This document shows positions 16,278-24,788 of a stretch of 64,000 bases of DNA, piece by piece. A program made the translations under genes and the position numbers. Location: contig NZ_RWKH01000011.1 of assembly GCF_003984625.1 (NCBI RefSeq), forward strand, positions 62,001 through 126,000. The letters are read 5' to 3'. The notes beneath the pieces are model-generated. The model was not told the origin of the DNA. It saw only the letters and a list, made by a program, of their open reading frames with translations, and did no database searches. Positions within the stretch are counted from its first letter, which is position 1. Each line of letters starts with the position of its first letter. The DNA comes from Variovorax sp. DXTD-1. GTDB lineage: Bacteria > Pseudomonadota > Gammaproteobacteria > Burkholderiales > Burkholderiaceae_C.

Positions 16278-17444
16278 ATGGACGCCGAACTGCAATCCGA
16301 CCGCGCGGCGCTGGCCGACACGGTGCGGCGCTTTGCCGAGAACGAGATCGCGCCGCACGTGCAGGCCTGGGACGACTCGGGCGAGTTTCCCCGGGTGCTG
16401 TACACGCGCGCAGCGGAACTCGGCTTGCTGGGCCTCGGCTACCCCGAATCGCTGGGCGGCACGCCGGCCCCGTATTCACTGAAGCTCCCCGCGTGGATTG
16501 CGCTCGCGCGCCACGGCAAGAGCGGCGGCGTGCTCGCCAGCCTGTTCTCGCACAACATCGGCCTGCCGCCCGTGGTGCTGCATGCGAGCGATGCGGTGCG
16601 CAGCGAAGTGGTCCCGCCGGTGCTGCGCGGCGAGAAGATTGCCGCGCTCGCCATCACGGAGCCCGGCGGTGGTTCCGACGTGGCGGCGCTGCGCACCACG
16701 GCGCGCCGCGACGGCGAACACTACGTGGTGAACGGCGAAAAGGCCTTCATCACCTCGGGCGTGCGGGCCGACTGGATCACGGTGGCGGTGCGCACCGGCG
16801 AAGAGCGCGGCGCCCGCGGCATCTCGATGCTGCTGGTGCCCGGCGATGCGCCTGGCCTCACGCGCACGCGCCTCACGAAGATGGGCTGGCTGTGCTCCGA
16901 CACCGCGCAGCTTCACTTCGACAACGTGCGCGTGCCTGCACGCTACCTGCTCGGCAGCGAAGGCGCGGGCTTTCGCATGGTCATGGGCAACTTCAACGGC
17001 GAACGCATCGGGCTGGCGGCGGGCGCACTCGGCTTTGCGCAGGCCTGCCTCGACGAGGCGCTGGCCTGGTCTCAGGAGCGCAAGACCTTCGGCGCCGCGC
17101 TCATCGAACACCAGGCGGTGCGCCACAAGCTGGTCGACATGCAGATGCGCATTGCGTCCACTGAAGCGTGGCTCGAAGCCGTATCGGCGCAAGGGGATGC
17201 GCACGAGGCGGCGGGCAGGTGCAATGCGCCCGAGTGGGTCGCGCAGGTTTGCATGCTCAAGAACCATGCGACGCAAACCATGCAGTTCTGCGCCGACCAG
17301 GCCGTGCAGATCCTGGGCGGCATGGGTTTCATGCGCGGCACCGTCAGTGAACGCATCTACCGCGAAGTGAAAGTGATGATGATCGGCGGCGGCGCCGAGG
17401 ACATCATGAAGGAGTTGACCGCGCGGCAGCTGGGCTGGCTTTAG
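16278..17444 (+). CDS. Second acyl-CoA dehydrogenase of the carboxylase operon
   Basis: A 388-residue acyl-CoA dehydrogenase with ALAITEPGGGSDVAALR, KAFITSGVRADW, and QILGGMGFMRG. Its C-terminal motif reads IGGGAEDIMKE, so the position that normally holds the catalytic Glu (Glu in the preceding gene's IGGGADEVM) is Asp. The base may be shifted by one residue or the enzyme may have altered specificity. It probably acts on a different intermediate from its neighbour. It is last in the operon and ends 10 bp from the convergent RNA helicase gene. Confidence 0.82.
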   Translation: MDAELQSDRAALADTVRRFAENEIAPHVQAWDDSGEFPRVLYTRAAELGLLGLGYPESLGGTPAPYSLKLPAWIALARHGKSGGVLASLFSHNIGLPPVVLHASDAVRSEVVPPVLRGEKIAALAITEPGGGSDVAALRTTARRDGEHYVVNGEKAFITSGVRADWITVAVRTGEERGARGISMLLVPGDAPGLTRTRLTKMGWLCSDTAQLHFDNVRVPARYLLGSEGAGFRMVMGNFNGERIGLAAGALGFAQACLDEALAWSQERKTFGAALIEHQAVRHKLVDMQMRIASTEAWLEAVSAQGDAHEAAGRCNAPEWVAQVCMLKNHATQTMQFCADQAVQILGGMGFMRGTVSERIYREVKVMMIGGGAEDIMKELTARQLGWL

Positions 17445-17454
17445 GCCCCGGACT

Positions 17455-18726
17455 TCAGTCGTTGTGCTCGCCGTCGCCGTGCCGCGCCGCGGTCAGGGCG
17501 TTTGCGGCACGCAGCTTGTCCTTCTTGCTCGGCCGCTTGCCCTTGATGCCGCCGGTGCCCGAGGCATCGACCATCGGCACGGGGGCTTCGGTCGGCTCGA
17601 AGCCTTCGATGCGTTCGCGTGGCAGGCTGAGGCCCTGACGTTTTTCGATCAGGCGAAAGTGCGCCTCGGTGGCTGCGCTCACGAAGCTGATCGCCAGCCC
17701 GCTTTCGCCGGCGCGGCCGGTGCGGCCGATGCGGTGGATGTAGTCGGTGGGCGAGCGCGGCAGGTCGTAGTTGATCACCACGGGCAGCTGCGCAATGTCG
17801 ATGCCGCGCGCCGCAAGGTCGGTGGCAATCACCACGTCCCAGCGGCTTTCCTTGAACTGCGCGAGGATGCCGGTGCGCGTGCCCTGCGCAATGTCGCCGT
17901 GGAAGGGCACCGCGTAAACACCGTTCTTGTAGAGCTTCTCGGCCACGGTCTGGGCCGCATGCTGCGTGGCGACGAAGACCAGCACGCGGTCCCACTCGTT
18001 TTCTTTCAGCAGGTGGCGCAGCAGCTGCGTGCGGCGGTTGGCGTCGACTTCGATCACGCGCTGCACGATGGCGGGTTCGGTGCCGGGCTCGCCCTGCACA
18101 TCGATCACCGCCGGGTCGCGCAGCGCGGTGTCGGCCAGCGCCTGGATGGCAGGCGGGAAGGTGGCCGAGAACAGCAGGTTCTGGCGCTGCGGCGGCAGCA
18201 GCGCGAGGATGCGGCCCAGTTCTTCGGCAAAGCCAAGGTCGAACAATCGGTCGGCCTCGTCGAGCACGAGCATGGAAACCGCATTGAGCTTGAGCGCGTT
18301 GTGGTCCACCAGGTCGAGCAGCCGGCCCGGCGTGGCCACCACGATGTCGGCACCGCCGCGCAGGCTCATCATCTGCGGGTTGATCGACACGCCGCCGAAG
18401 GCAATGGCGATCTTGAGCCGCTCGGGCAGGTGCTGCGCAAGGCTGCGCATGGTTTCGCCCACTTGGGCGGCGAGTTCGCGCGTGGGCACGAGCACCAGCG
18501 CGCGCACGCGGCGCGGCGACGTGGCGCGCTCGGCCGCCAGGCGCTGCAGCAGCGGCAGGGAAAATGCGGCGGTCTTGCCCGAGCCGGTCTGCGCCGAACC
18601 CCGCACGTCGCGGCCTTGCAGAATTGCGGGAATGGCCGCGGCCTGGATGGCGGTCGGCGCGGCATAGCCGCTTTCGGCGGCAGCCTGCACGAGCGCGGGG
18701 GCCAGGCCCAGTGAGTCGAATGGCAT
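17455..18726 (-). CDS. rhlE: DEAD-box RNA helicase, RhlE type
   Basis: A 423-residue ATP-dependent RNA helicase. The motifs appear in order: Q-motif region GYAAPTAIQ, motif I SAQTGSGKT, PTRELA, motif II LDEADRLFDLGF, motif III SAT, DLAARGID and motif VI HRIGRTGR. The short, basic C-terminal tail is typical of RhlE rather than DbpA or SrmB. It probably helps ribosome assembly or RNA turnover in the cold. It is divergent from the yciH gene with a 68-bp gap. Assignment to DEAD-box is certain and the RhlE subtype probable. Confidence 0.88.
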   Translation of the reverse strand: MPFDSLGLAPALVQAAAESGYAAPTAIQAAAIPAILQGRDVRGSAQTGSGKTAAFSLPLLQRLAAERATSPRRVRALVLVPTRELAAQVGETMRSLAQHLPERLKIAIAFGGVSINPQMMSLRGGADIVVATPGRLLDLVDHNALKLNAVSMLVLDEADRLFDLGFAEELGRILALLPPQRQNLLFSATFPPAIQALADTALRDPAVIDVQGEPGTEPAIVQRVIEVDANRRTQLLRHLLKENEWDRVLVFVATQHAAQTVAEKLYKNGVYAVPFHGDIAQGTRTGILAQFKESRWDVVIATDLAARGIDIAQLPVVINYDLPRSPTDYIHRIGRTGRAGESGLAISFVSAATEAHFRLIEKRQGLSLPRERIEGFEPTEAPVPMVDASGTGGIKGKRPSKKDKLRAANALTAARHGDGEHND

Positions 18727-18794
18727 GTGAGCAGACAGAGAAAGATGAACCGGGAACCGACAGGAACCGAAGCGTTGAAGAAGAGATCGACCGA

Positions 18795-19166
18795 ATGACG
18801 ATGAAGAGCAATCAGTCCACCGCCCTGGTGTATTCCACCGAAGCCGGAGGCCGCATGTGCCCCGAGTGCCGCGCGCCGATCGCGCAGTGCCGCTGCAAGG
18901 AGCTCAGGGCGCGCATTCCGGCCACTGACGGCATTGTGCGTGTATCGCACGAGACCAAGGGCCGCAAAGGCAAGGGCGTCACGGTGATCAAGGGCCTGGC
19001 GCTCGATGCGGCGGCGCTCGCGGCCGTGGGCAAACAGCTCAAGACGGCCTGCGGCACGGGCGGCACGGTGAAGGACGGCACCATCGAAATCCAGGGCGAC
19101 CACCGCGAACTGGTGATCGCGGCGCTCACCAAGCGAGGCCACGTAGTGAAGCGCGCCGGAGGCTGA
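18795..19166 (+). CDS. yciH: Translation initiation factor Sui1/YciH-like protein
   Basis: A 123-residue homologue of eukaryotic eIF1. A cysteine-containing N-terminal stretch (CPECRAPIAQCRC) could bind a metal. The SUI1 fold follows (VRVSHETKGRKGKGVTVIKG, then TGGTVKDGTIEIQGDHRELV). In E. coli YciH influences start-codon fidelity under stress. The ATG at 18795 is used; another in-frame ATG at 18801 is equally possible. The open frame upstream crosses the helicase promoter and is not coding. The next gene starts 5 bp after the stop, so the pair is an operon. Confidence 0.88.
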   Translation: MTMKSNQSTALVYSTEAGGRMCPECRAPIAQCRCKELRARIPATDGIVRVSHETKGRKGKGVTVIKGLALDAAALAAVGKQLKTACGTGGTVKDGTIEIQGDHRELVIAALTKRGHVVKRAGG

Positions 19167-19171
19167 ACCTC

Positions 19172-19405
19172 ATGAAACCCGAAGACCTGCAGCGCCTTGT
19201 CACGCTCGAAATGCCTTTCGGCAAGCACAAGGGCACGTTGATTGCCGATTTGCCGGGCAATTACCTGAATTGGTTCGCACGCGAGGGTTTTCCCGCAGGT
19301 GAAATCGGCCGGCTGCTCCATTTGATGCATGAAATAGACCACAACGGGCTCTCCGGCCTTCTGCAACCGTTGCGAAACCGCCCTCCAAGGCGTGATGTTT
19401 CGTAA
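19172..19405 (+). CDS. DUF3820 family protein
   Basis: A 77-residue cytoplasmic protein with the DUF3820 signature MPFGKHKGTLIADLPGNYL followed by WFAREGFP and a helical C-terminus. The family has been linked to quorum-regulated virulence factors in Pseudomonas, but its biochemical role is not known. It lies 5 bp after yciH and is probably co-transcribed with it. A basic tail (LRNRPPRRDVS) ends the protein. Confidence 0.85.
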   Translation: MKPEDLQRLVTLEMPFGKHKGTLIADLPGNYLNWFAREGFPAGEIGRLLHLMHEIDHNGLSGLLQPLRNRPPRRDVS

Positions 19406-19586
19406 GAAGAGCGAATTTCATCACCCTTTTTCCAGATCGCATTGATAATCGTGCCTACGTGTCTGTGAGCCTGCCTCCCGTGCACGTAATTCGGTGATCG
19501 GTCAGTTTCGCGCCACAGCGCATTTGTTTGTTGTGATTCTGGGACTCCATCGCTTTGTTTTGTTGGTTTGAATTAGGAGTCCCTCA

Positions 19587-20003
19587 ATGGGCAAGAAACT
19601 CTACGTAGGCAACCTCGCCTACTCTGTGCGTGACAACGACCTGGAACAGGCTTTCGGCGAGTTCGGCTCGATCGTCAGCGCCAAGGTCATGATGGAACGC
19701 GACACCGGCCGCTCCAAGGGCTTCGGCTTCGTGGAAATGGGCACCGACGCTGAAGCGCTGGCTGCCGTTGAAGCCATGAACGGTCATTCGCTCCAGGGCC
19801 GCGCCCTGACCGTGAACGAAGCACGTCCGATGGAAGCTCGTCCCCCCCGTACCGGTGGTGGCGGCGGCTACGGCGGCGGCGGTGGTGGTGGTTACGGCGG
19901 TGGTGGTGGCGGTGGCGGCTACGGTGGTGGCGGCGGCGGCGGTGGCCGCAGCGGTGGTGGCGGTGGCTACGGCGGCGGCGGCGGTGGTCGCGGCGGCTAC
20001 TAA
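19587..20003 (+). CDS. RRM RNA-binding protein with glycine-rich tail
   Basis: A 138-residue protein. An RNA-recognition motif fills residues 1-80, with RNP2 LYVGNL (residues 4-9) and RNP1 KGFGFVEM (near 46-53). The tail is about 45 residues of GGGGYGGGGG repeats with two late arginines. Such single-RRM proteins in betaproteobacteria and cyanobacteria are cold-responsive RNA chaperones. The ATG follows AGGAG (in ttaggagtccctca). About 180 bp separate it from the previous gene, and the likely leader is long, as in cold-shock genes, though no cold-shock box was proven. A strong terminator follows at 20034. Confidence 0.93.
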   Translation: MGKKLYVGNLAYSVRDNDLEQAFGEFGSIVSAKVMMERDTGRSKGFGFVEMGTDAEALAAVEAMNGHSLQGRALTVNEARPMEARPPRTGGGGGYGGGGGGGYGGGGGGGGYGGGGGGGGRSGGGGGYGGGGGGRGGY

Positions 20004-20033
20004 GCCCTTCCCCCGAGACCTCGCTCTCAAATG

Positions 20034-20058
20034 AAAAAGCTCCTTCGGGAGCTTTTTT
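20034..20058 (+). terminator. Rho-independent terminator after the RRM gene
   Basis: The hairpin pairs AAAAGCTCC with GGAGCTTTTT around a TTCG tetraloop and ends in a run of six T. It lies 30 bp after the stop of the RNA-binding-protein gene. The near-symmetric A and T runs could allow action in both directions. Confidence 0.9.
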
Positions 20059-20198
20059 CGTTTCTGCGCCCCACGCTCCGCCTGAGCTCCGCGCAAAGGC
20101 CTGGGCACCCTTGTACGCATTTGTCCTTACCGCGCCGGTCAGCCCAAGGTCAGCCGCGGGCGACGACCCTCACCCGTCCAATCAAGAGGGTCGAGACA

Positions 20199-20687
20199 AT
20201 GCGCATAAAGAGTCAGGCGGACTTCTTTTCAGGAGTCATGTTCACAAGTGTCGGCGGCGCTTTCGCCATCGGCGCCACCACCTACACCATCGGCGACGGT
20301 GCCCGCATGGGGCCCGGCTACTTTCCGCTGATGCTGGGCATTTTGCTGGCGGTGCTCGGCGGGGCCATCATGTTCCAGGCCATGGTGGTCGAAACCGCCG
20401 GCGGCGACCCGATCGGCAAATGGGCCTGGAAGCCGCTGGCCTTCGTGCTGGGCGCCAACCTGGCCTTCGGCGTGCTGCTCGGCGGGCTGCCGAGCATCGG
20501 CCTTCCCGCCATGGGGATGATCGTCGCGATCTACGCGCTCACCATCATCTCGAGCATGGCGGGCGAGCACTTCAAGCTGCGCGACGTGCTGGTGCTCTCC
20601 ACCATCCTGGCGGCCGGCAGCTACGTGGCCTTCATCTGGGCGCTGAAGCTGCAGATCCAGGTCTGGCCTACTTTCATTTCGGGTTGA
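20199..20687 (+). CDS. tctB: Tripartite tricarboxylate transporter small membrane subunit TctB
   Basis: A 162-residue protein with four hydrophobic helices, typical of TctB. The N-terminus MRIKSQADFFSGVMFTSVGG and the motif GPGYFPLMLGILLAVLG are characteristic. With TctA it forms the membrane part of a sodium- or proton-coupled dicarboxylate/tricarboxylate carrier fed by a periplasmic TctC/Bug protein. The start at 20199 excludes an upstream basic extension that runs through the preceding terminator. tctA follows 13 bp later, but no tctC is present in this window. Confidence 0.88.
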   Translation: MRIKSQADFFSGVMFTSVGGAFAIGATTYTIGDGARMGPGYFPLMLGILLAVLGGAIMFQAMVVETAGGDPIGKWAWKPLAFVLGANLAFGVLLGGLPSIGLPAMGMIVAIYALTIISSMAGEHFKLRDVLVLSTILAAGSYVAFIWALKLQIQVWPTFISG

Positions 20688-20700
20688 GGAGCGCACCGCC

Positions 20701-22212
20701 ATGGAACTGTTCCACAACCTCGCGACCGGCTTCGGCGTCGCCTTCACTTTCACCAACCTGCTGTATTGCCTGGTCGGCTGCATCCTGGGCACGCTGATCG
20801 GCGTGCTGCCGGGAATCGGCCCGGTCGCGACCATCGCGATGCTGCTGCCGGCCACGTACGCACTGCCGCCCGTGTCGGCGCTGATCATGCTGGCCGGCAT
20901 CTACTACGGTGCGCAGTACGGCGGCTCGACCACCGCAATTCTGGTGAACCTGCCCGGGGAGTCATCCTCCGTGGTCACCTGTATCGACGGCTACCAGATG
21001 GCAAGGCAGGGCCGCGCCGGCCCTGCGCTCGCTGCTGCGGGCCTGGGCTCGTTCTTTGCCGGTTGCGTGGGCACGCTCATCTTGGCTGCCTTCGCGCCGC
21101 CGCTCACCGAGCTGGCCTTCAAGTTCGGCCCGGCCGAGTACTTCTCGCTGATGACGCTGGGCCTGATCGGCGCCGTGGTGCTGGCTTCGGGCTCGCTGCT
21201 CAAGGCCGTGGCCATGATCGTGCTCGGCCTGCTGCTCGGCATCGTGGGCACCGACGTCAATTCGGGCGTCGCGCGCTTCAGCTTCGACATTCCCGAGCTC
21301 ACCGACGGCATCGGCTTCGTGGTGATTGCCATGGGCGTGTTCGGCTACGGCGAAATCATCGGCAACCTCTCGCAGCCCGACGACGAGCGCGAGGTGTTCA
21401 CGCACAAGGTGAAGGGCCTGTGGCCTACCAAGGATGACTTCAAGCGCATGACGCCCGCGGTGCTGCGCGGCACCGCCCTGGGTTCGGCGCTCGGCATCCT
21501 GCCCGGCGGCGGCGCGCTGCTTGCGGCCTTCGCGGCCTATGCACTCGAGAAGAAAATCAAGATGCGCCCCGGCGAGGTCGCCTTCGGCAAGGGCAACATC
21601 CGCGGCGTGGCATCGCCCGAATCGGCCAACAACGCGGGCGCACAGACCTCGTTCATTCCGCTGCTCACGCTGGGTATTCCGCCCAACGCGGTAATGGCGC
21701 TGATGGTGGGTGCGATGACCATCCACAACATCCAGCCGGGCCCGCAGGTGATGACCAGCAACCCGGAACTCTTCTGGGGACTGATCGCCTCGATGTGGAT
21801 CGGCAACGCGATGCTGATCGTGCTGAACCTGCCGCTGATCGGCATGTGGATCAAACTGCTGACGGTGCCCTACAAGTTCCTGTTCCCGGCCATCGTTCTG
21901 TTCTGCGCGATTGGCGTGTACTCGACCAACAACAACACCTTCGACGTGTGGATGGTCGCGATCTTCGGCTTTGTCGGCTACCTGTTCCTGAAGCTCAAGA
22001 CCGAACCGGCACCGTTGCTGCTGGGCTTCATCCTCGGGCCGATGATGGAAGAAAACCTGCGCCGCGCGTTGCTGCTGTCGCGCGGCACATGGAGCGTGTT
22101 CGTCACGCGGCCTCTGTCGGCAGGCCTGCTGGTCGCGGCAGCGCTGCTGCTGGGCATCGTGCTGCTGCCATCCATCAAGGCGAAGCGAGAGGAAGCCTTC
22201 GTCGAGGAATAA
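20701..22212 (+). CDS. tctA: Tripartite tricarboxylate transporter large subunit TctA
   Basis: A 503-residue inner-membrane protein of full TctA length with about twelve hydrophobic helices. Characteristic segments are GTLIGVLPGIGPVATIAMLLP, YYGAQYGGSTTAILVNLPGE and the second repeat GILPGGGALLAAFAAYALEK, PESANNAGAQTSFIPLLTLGIP. It moves carboxylates delivered by a Bug-type binding protein. The substrate cannot be inferred because the binding protein gene is elsewhere. It is convergent with chrA, with only 14 bp between stops. Confidence 0.92.
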   Translation: MELFHNLATGFGVAFTFTNLLYCLVGCILGTLIGVLPGIGPVATIAMLLPATYALPPVSALIMLAGIYYGAQYGGSTTAILVNLPGESSSVVTCIDGYQMARQGRAGPALAAAGLGSFFAGCVGTLILAAFAPPLTELAFKFGPAEYFSLMTLGLIGAVVLASGSLLKAVAMIVLGLLLGIVGTDVNSGVARFSFDIPELTDGIGFVVIAMGVFGYGEIIGNLSQPDDEREVFTHKVKGLWPTKDDFKRMTPAVLRGTALGSALGILPGGGALLAAFAAYALEKKIKMRPGEVAFGKGNIRGVASPESANNAGAQTSFIPLLTLGIPPNAVMALMVGAMTIHNIQPGPQVMTSNPELFWGLIASMWIGNAMLIVLNLPLIGMWIKLLTVPYKFLFPAIVLFCAIGVYSTNNNTFDVWMVAIFGFVGYLFLKLKTEPAPLLLGFILGPMMEENLRRALLLSRGTWSVFVTRPLSAGLLVAAALLLGIVLLPSIKAKREEAFVEE

Positions 22213-22226
22213 ACGCAAGCCGGCGG

Positions 22227-23582
22227 TCAGCGCACAAGCAGTTGCCAGGCCATACCTGCGAGTGCCGAGGCGAGCACCACCGGGATCACGCCGGCCTTGA
22301 AGCGGAAAAGCGCGATGGCCGCGAGCGCGCCGATGACGGCGGAGGGAAACTCGAAGGGCCCTGACAAGCCCTTCGGCCAGAGCACGTGGTAGGCGAAGAA
22401 GACCGCCAGGTTGACGATCACGCCGACCACGGCCGCGGTAATGGCGGTGAGCGGGGCAGTGAACTTCAGGTTGCCGTGGGTCGACTCGATGAAGGGGCCA
22501 CCCAGCAGAATGAACAGGAACGACGGCAGGAAGGTGAAGAAGGTCACCACCGTCGCGCCTGCCACGCCGGCTGCAAACAGCGCATGGGGGCCGAACAGTG
22601 CCTGGCCCCACGCGCCGACGAAGCCCACGAACGACACGACCATGATCAAGGGACCGGGCGTGGTTTCTCCGAGTGCGAGGCCGTCGATCATCTGCGTGGC
22701 GGTCAGCCAGTGGTAGTGGTCGACCGCGCCCTGGAACACATAGGGCAGCACCGCATAGGCCCCGCCGAAGGTCAGCAGCGCCGCCTTGGTGAAGAACCAG
22801 CCCATCTGCGTGAGCGCGCCGCTCCATCCGTACTGCGCCGTGAGCGCGCCCAGCGCGCCGAGCCACAGCAGGAAGAACACCGCCAGCACGCGCGCGAAGC
22901 GGCCCCAGCTGAAAAGGGCATGCGGCGGCGTGGGCATGTCATCGTCGATGAGCGCCGGGCCGGCCGAGCCCGCCGCGGCGCCGTGCCCACCGCCCGGCGA
23001 GAAGTACGCCGGCGCGAACCGGCTGCCGAAGTAGCCGACGGCCCCGGCGGACAGCACGATCAGCGGAAACGGCAGCTGCAGCGCAAAGATCGCTATGAAA
23101 GCGGCAACGGCAATCGCCCAGAGCCAGGCGTTCTTGAGCACCCGCGAGCCGATGCGCCATGCCGCGAAAAGCACGATGGCCGTGACCGCGGGCTTCACGC
23201 CGTAGAGCAGACCCGCCACCGCCGGCACGTGGCCGTAGGCCATGTACGCCCACGACAGCCCGATGAGGATGAAGAGCGAAGGCAGCACGAAGAGCACACC
23301 CGCCGCAAGGCCGCCCCAGGTGCGATGCATGAGCCAGCCGATGTAGGTGGCAAGCTGCTGCGCCTCAGGGCCTGGCAGCAGCATGCAGTAGTTGAGCGCA
23401 TGCAGAAAGCGCTTTTCCGAGATCCAGCGCCGGCGCTCCACCAGTTCCTGGTGCATCAGCGCAATCTGCCCCGCCGGACCGCCAAAGCTGATGAAGCCAA
23501 GCTTGAGCCAGTAGGCGAAGGCCTGCCAGAAGCTGACGGCTGCGGGTCGTTCAACGGGTACAGCGGACTCTGGCAATGCCAT
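22227..23582 (-). CDS. chrA: Chromate transporter ChrA (two-domain)
   Basis: A 451-residue membrane protein containing two homologous CHR halves. The N-terminal half has FISFGGPAGQIALMHQELV and LPGPEAQQLATYIGW; the C-terminal half has LLTFGGAYAVLPYVFQ and TPGPLIMVVSFVGF. ChrA exports chromate, probably by proton antiport. A variable, glycine/alanine-rich linker (GGGHGAAAGSAGP) lies between the halves. No chrB regulator is adjacent. A TauE/SafE-type permease starts 21 bp upstream on the same strand, and the two may be co-transcribed. Confidence 0.92.
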   Translation of the reverse strand: MALPESAVPVERPAAVSFWQAFAYWLKLGFISFGGPAGQIALMHQELVERRRWISEKRFLHALNYCMLLPGPEAQQLATYIGWLMHRTWGGLAAGVLFVLPSLFILIGLSWAYMAYGHVPAVAGLLYGVKPAVTAIVLFAAWRIGSRVLKNAWLWAIAVAAFIAIFALQLPFPLIVLSAGAVGYFGSRFAPAYFSPGGGHGAAAGSAGPALIDDDMPTPPHALFSWGRFARVLAVFFLLWLGALGALTAQYGWSGALTQMGWFFTKAALLTFGGAYAVLPYVFQGAVDHYHWLTATQMIDGLALGETTPGPLIMVVSFVGFVGAWGQALFGPHALFAAGVAGATVVTFFTFLPSFLFILLGGPFIESTHGNLKFTAPLTAITAAVVGVIVNLAVFFAYHVLWPKGLSGPFEFPSAVIGALAAIALFRFKAGVIPVVLASALAGMAWQLLVR

Positions 23583-23603
23583 GAATGAGACTTTCTCGTT
23601 GTG

Positions 23604-24362
23604 CTATTTCAGGAATGCGTCATAGGCGGTCTTCAGGATGAGCGCGCTCACCACCGCGATGAACACCACCCGCACGAAGCCCGCTCCATGCTTCAGCGCA
23701 ACACGCGTGCCCAGCAGGCTGCCCGCGACGTTGGCCACCGCCATCACCAGCCCATAGTGCCACCACACATGCCCCTTGAGGGCAAGCAGCAGCAGGGCCG
23801 CGGCGTTGGTGAGCGTATTGATGATCTTGGCCGACGCAGAAGCATTCAGAAAGTCGTAGCCCATCCAGCGCACGAACAAAAAGACGAGGAAGCTGCCCGC
23901 CCCAGGCCCGAAGAAGCCGTCGTAAAAGCCGATCGACAGGCCGATGGCGCAGGCCGCCAGCGTTTCGGCACGGCCGCTGAAGCGCGGTACGTGGTGGCGG
24001 CCCAGGTCCTTGCGCGCCAGCGTGTAGAGCAGCACGCCAAGCAGCACGATGGGCAACGCGCGCCGCAGGAAGTCGCCCGGAAACAGGGTCACGCCCCAGG
24101 CGCCGAGCATCGACCCCGCAAATCCGAGCAGGGCGGCCGGCCACAAAGCACCCCAGCGCATCTGCACCCGCTGGCTGAACTGCGCGGCCGCGGCCGCCGT
24201 GCCCCAAATAGAAGCGCTTTTGTTGGTGCCCAGCAACGTGGCCGGCGGTGCACCCGGAAACACGGCGAAGAGCGCCGGCACAAGGATCAACCCGCCGCCG
24301 CCCACGATCGAATCGACAAACCCTGCGAGCAGCGAAGCGCCCGTGACCACCAGCATTTCCAT
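23604..24362 (-). CDS. TSUP-family (TauE/SafE/YfcA) membrane protein
   Basis: A 252-residue protein with about eight hydrophobic helices in two repeats. The first begins LVVTGASLLAGFVDSIVGGG and contains LLGTNKSASIWGTAAAA; the second contains IGFYDGFFGPGAGSFLVFLFV. TSUP proteins transport sulfite, sulfonates or related anions. Location directly upstream of chrA suggests an oxyanion substrate, but this is only context. A GACAAT box just before the ATG could act as -10 with a very short leader. Confidence 0.87.
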   Translation of the reverse strand: MEMLVVTGASLLAGFVDSIVGGGGLILVPALFAVFPGAPPATLLGTNKSASIWGTAAAAAQFSQRVQMRWGALWPAALLGFAGSMLGAWGVTLFPGDFLRRALPIVLLGVLLYTLARKDLGRHHVPRFSGRAETLAACAIGLSIGFYDGFFGPGAGSFLVFLFVRWMGYDFLNASASAKIINTLTNAAALLLLALKGHVWWHYGLVMAVANVAGSLLGTRVALKHGAGFVRVVFIAVVSALILKTAYDAFLK

Positions 24363-24788
24363 GCCTGGATTGTCGCACCCGAGGCGCTACCAAAAGAGGA
24401 GCTTCGATGAAAGGCAGGGCGGGCTTGCAAGCGCTCTTGCGCCAGTCAGGAATCGGCAGGCGAAGGGGCTGCGCCGGGCAATAAAAAAGGCGCCGACCAG
24501 CGGCGCCTTTCAAGTTCAAACACGGCTTCTCGAACGGAAGCCTTGAAGAATTTTTGTTGTAGACCGAATTTGTCTCCTCGGACCCTCGGCAGCACGAGCT
24601 TGGCCCGTTCGCGAGTGGGCAGACTTTAGGCGGTGCACCGGGCCAGTGCATTGGGAATTACCCGCTTTGCCTTACCTTCCAGGGGCTCACGGCAAACAAA
24701 AGTGTTTCGGAGCGTTAACGCAGCGGACCCGACATGGCACGACTTGTGCACGCAGGCGGATTGAGCCATTCATGGAGCCCCTCGAACC
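24363..24788. other. 426-bp intergenic region with an orphan terminator
   Basis: No protein-coding gene is supported. On the minus strand it holds a strong terminator (24484-24510) and a second small hairpin (GGCTTC at 24524-24529 pairing with GAAGCC at 24537-24542). A purine-rich GAGGAGACAA also lies near 24565-24580, resembling a ribosome site with no gene behind it. Together these suggest a short non-coding transcript on the minus strand ending at 24484, or the decayed 5' end of a lost gene. Confidence 0.4.
24484..24510 (-). terminator. Orphan rho-independent terminator (minus strand)
   Basis: The inverted repeat AAAGGCGCCG/CGGCGCCTTT has a 5-base loop. Read on the minus strand it is followed by a run of T (TTTTTTAT), so it ends a leftward transcript. 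The nearest leftward gene upstream stops 600 bp away, at 25110, beyond a rightward gene. The transcript it serves is therefore probably a small RNA starting within 24511-24788. Confidence 0.6.
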
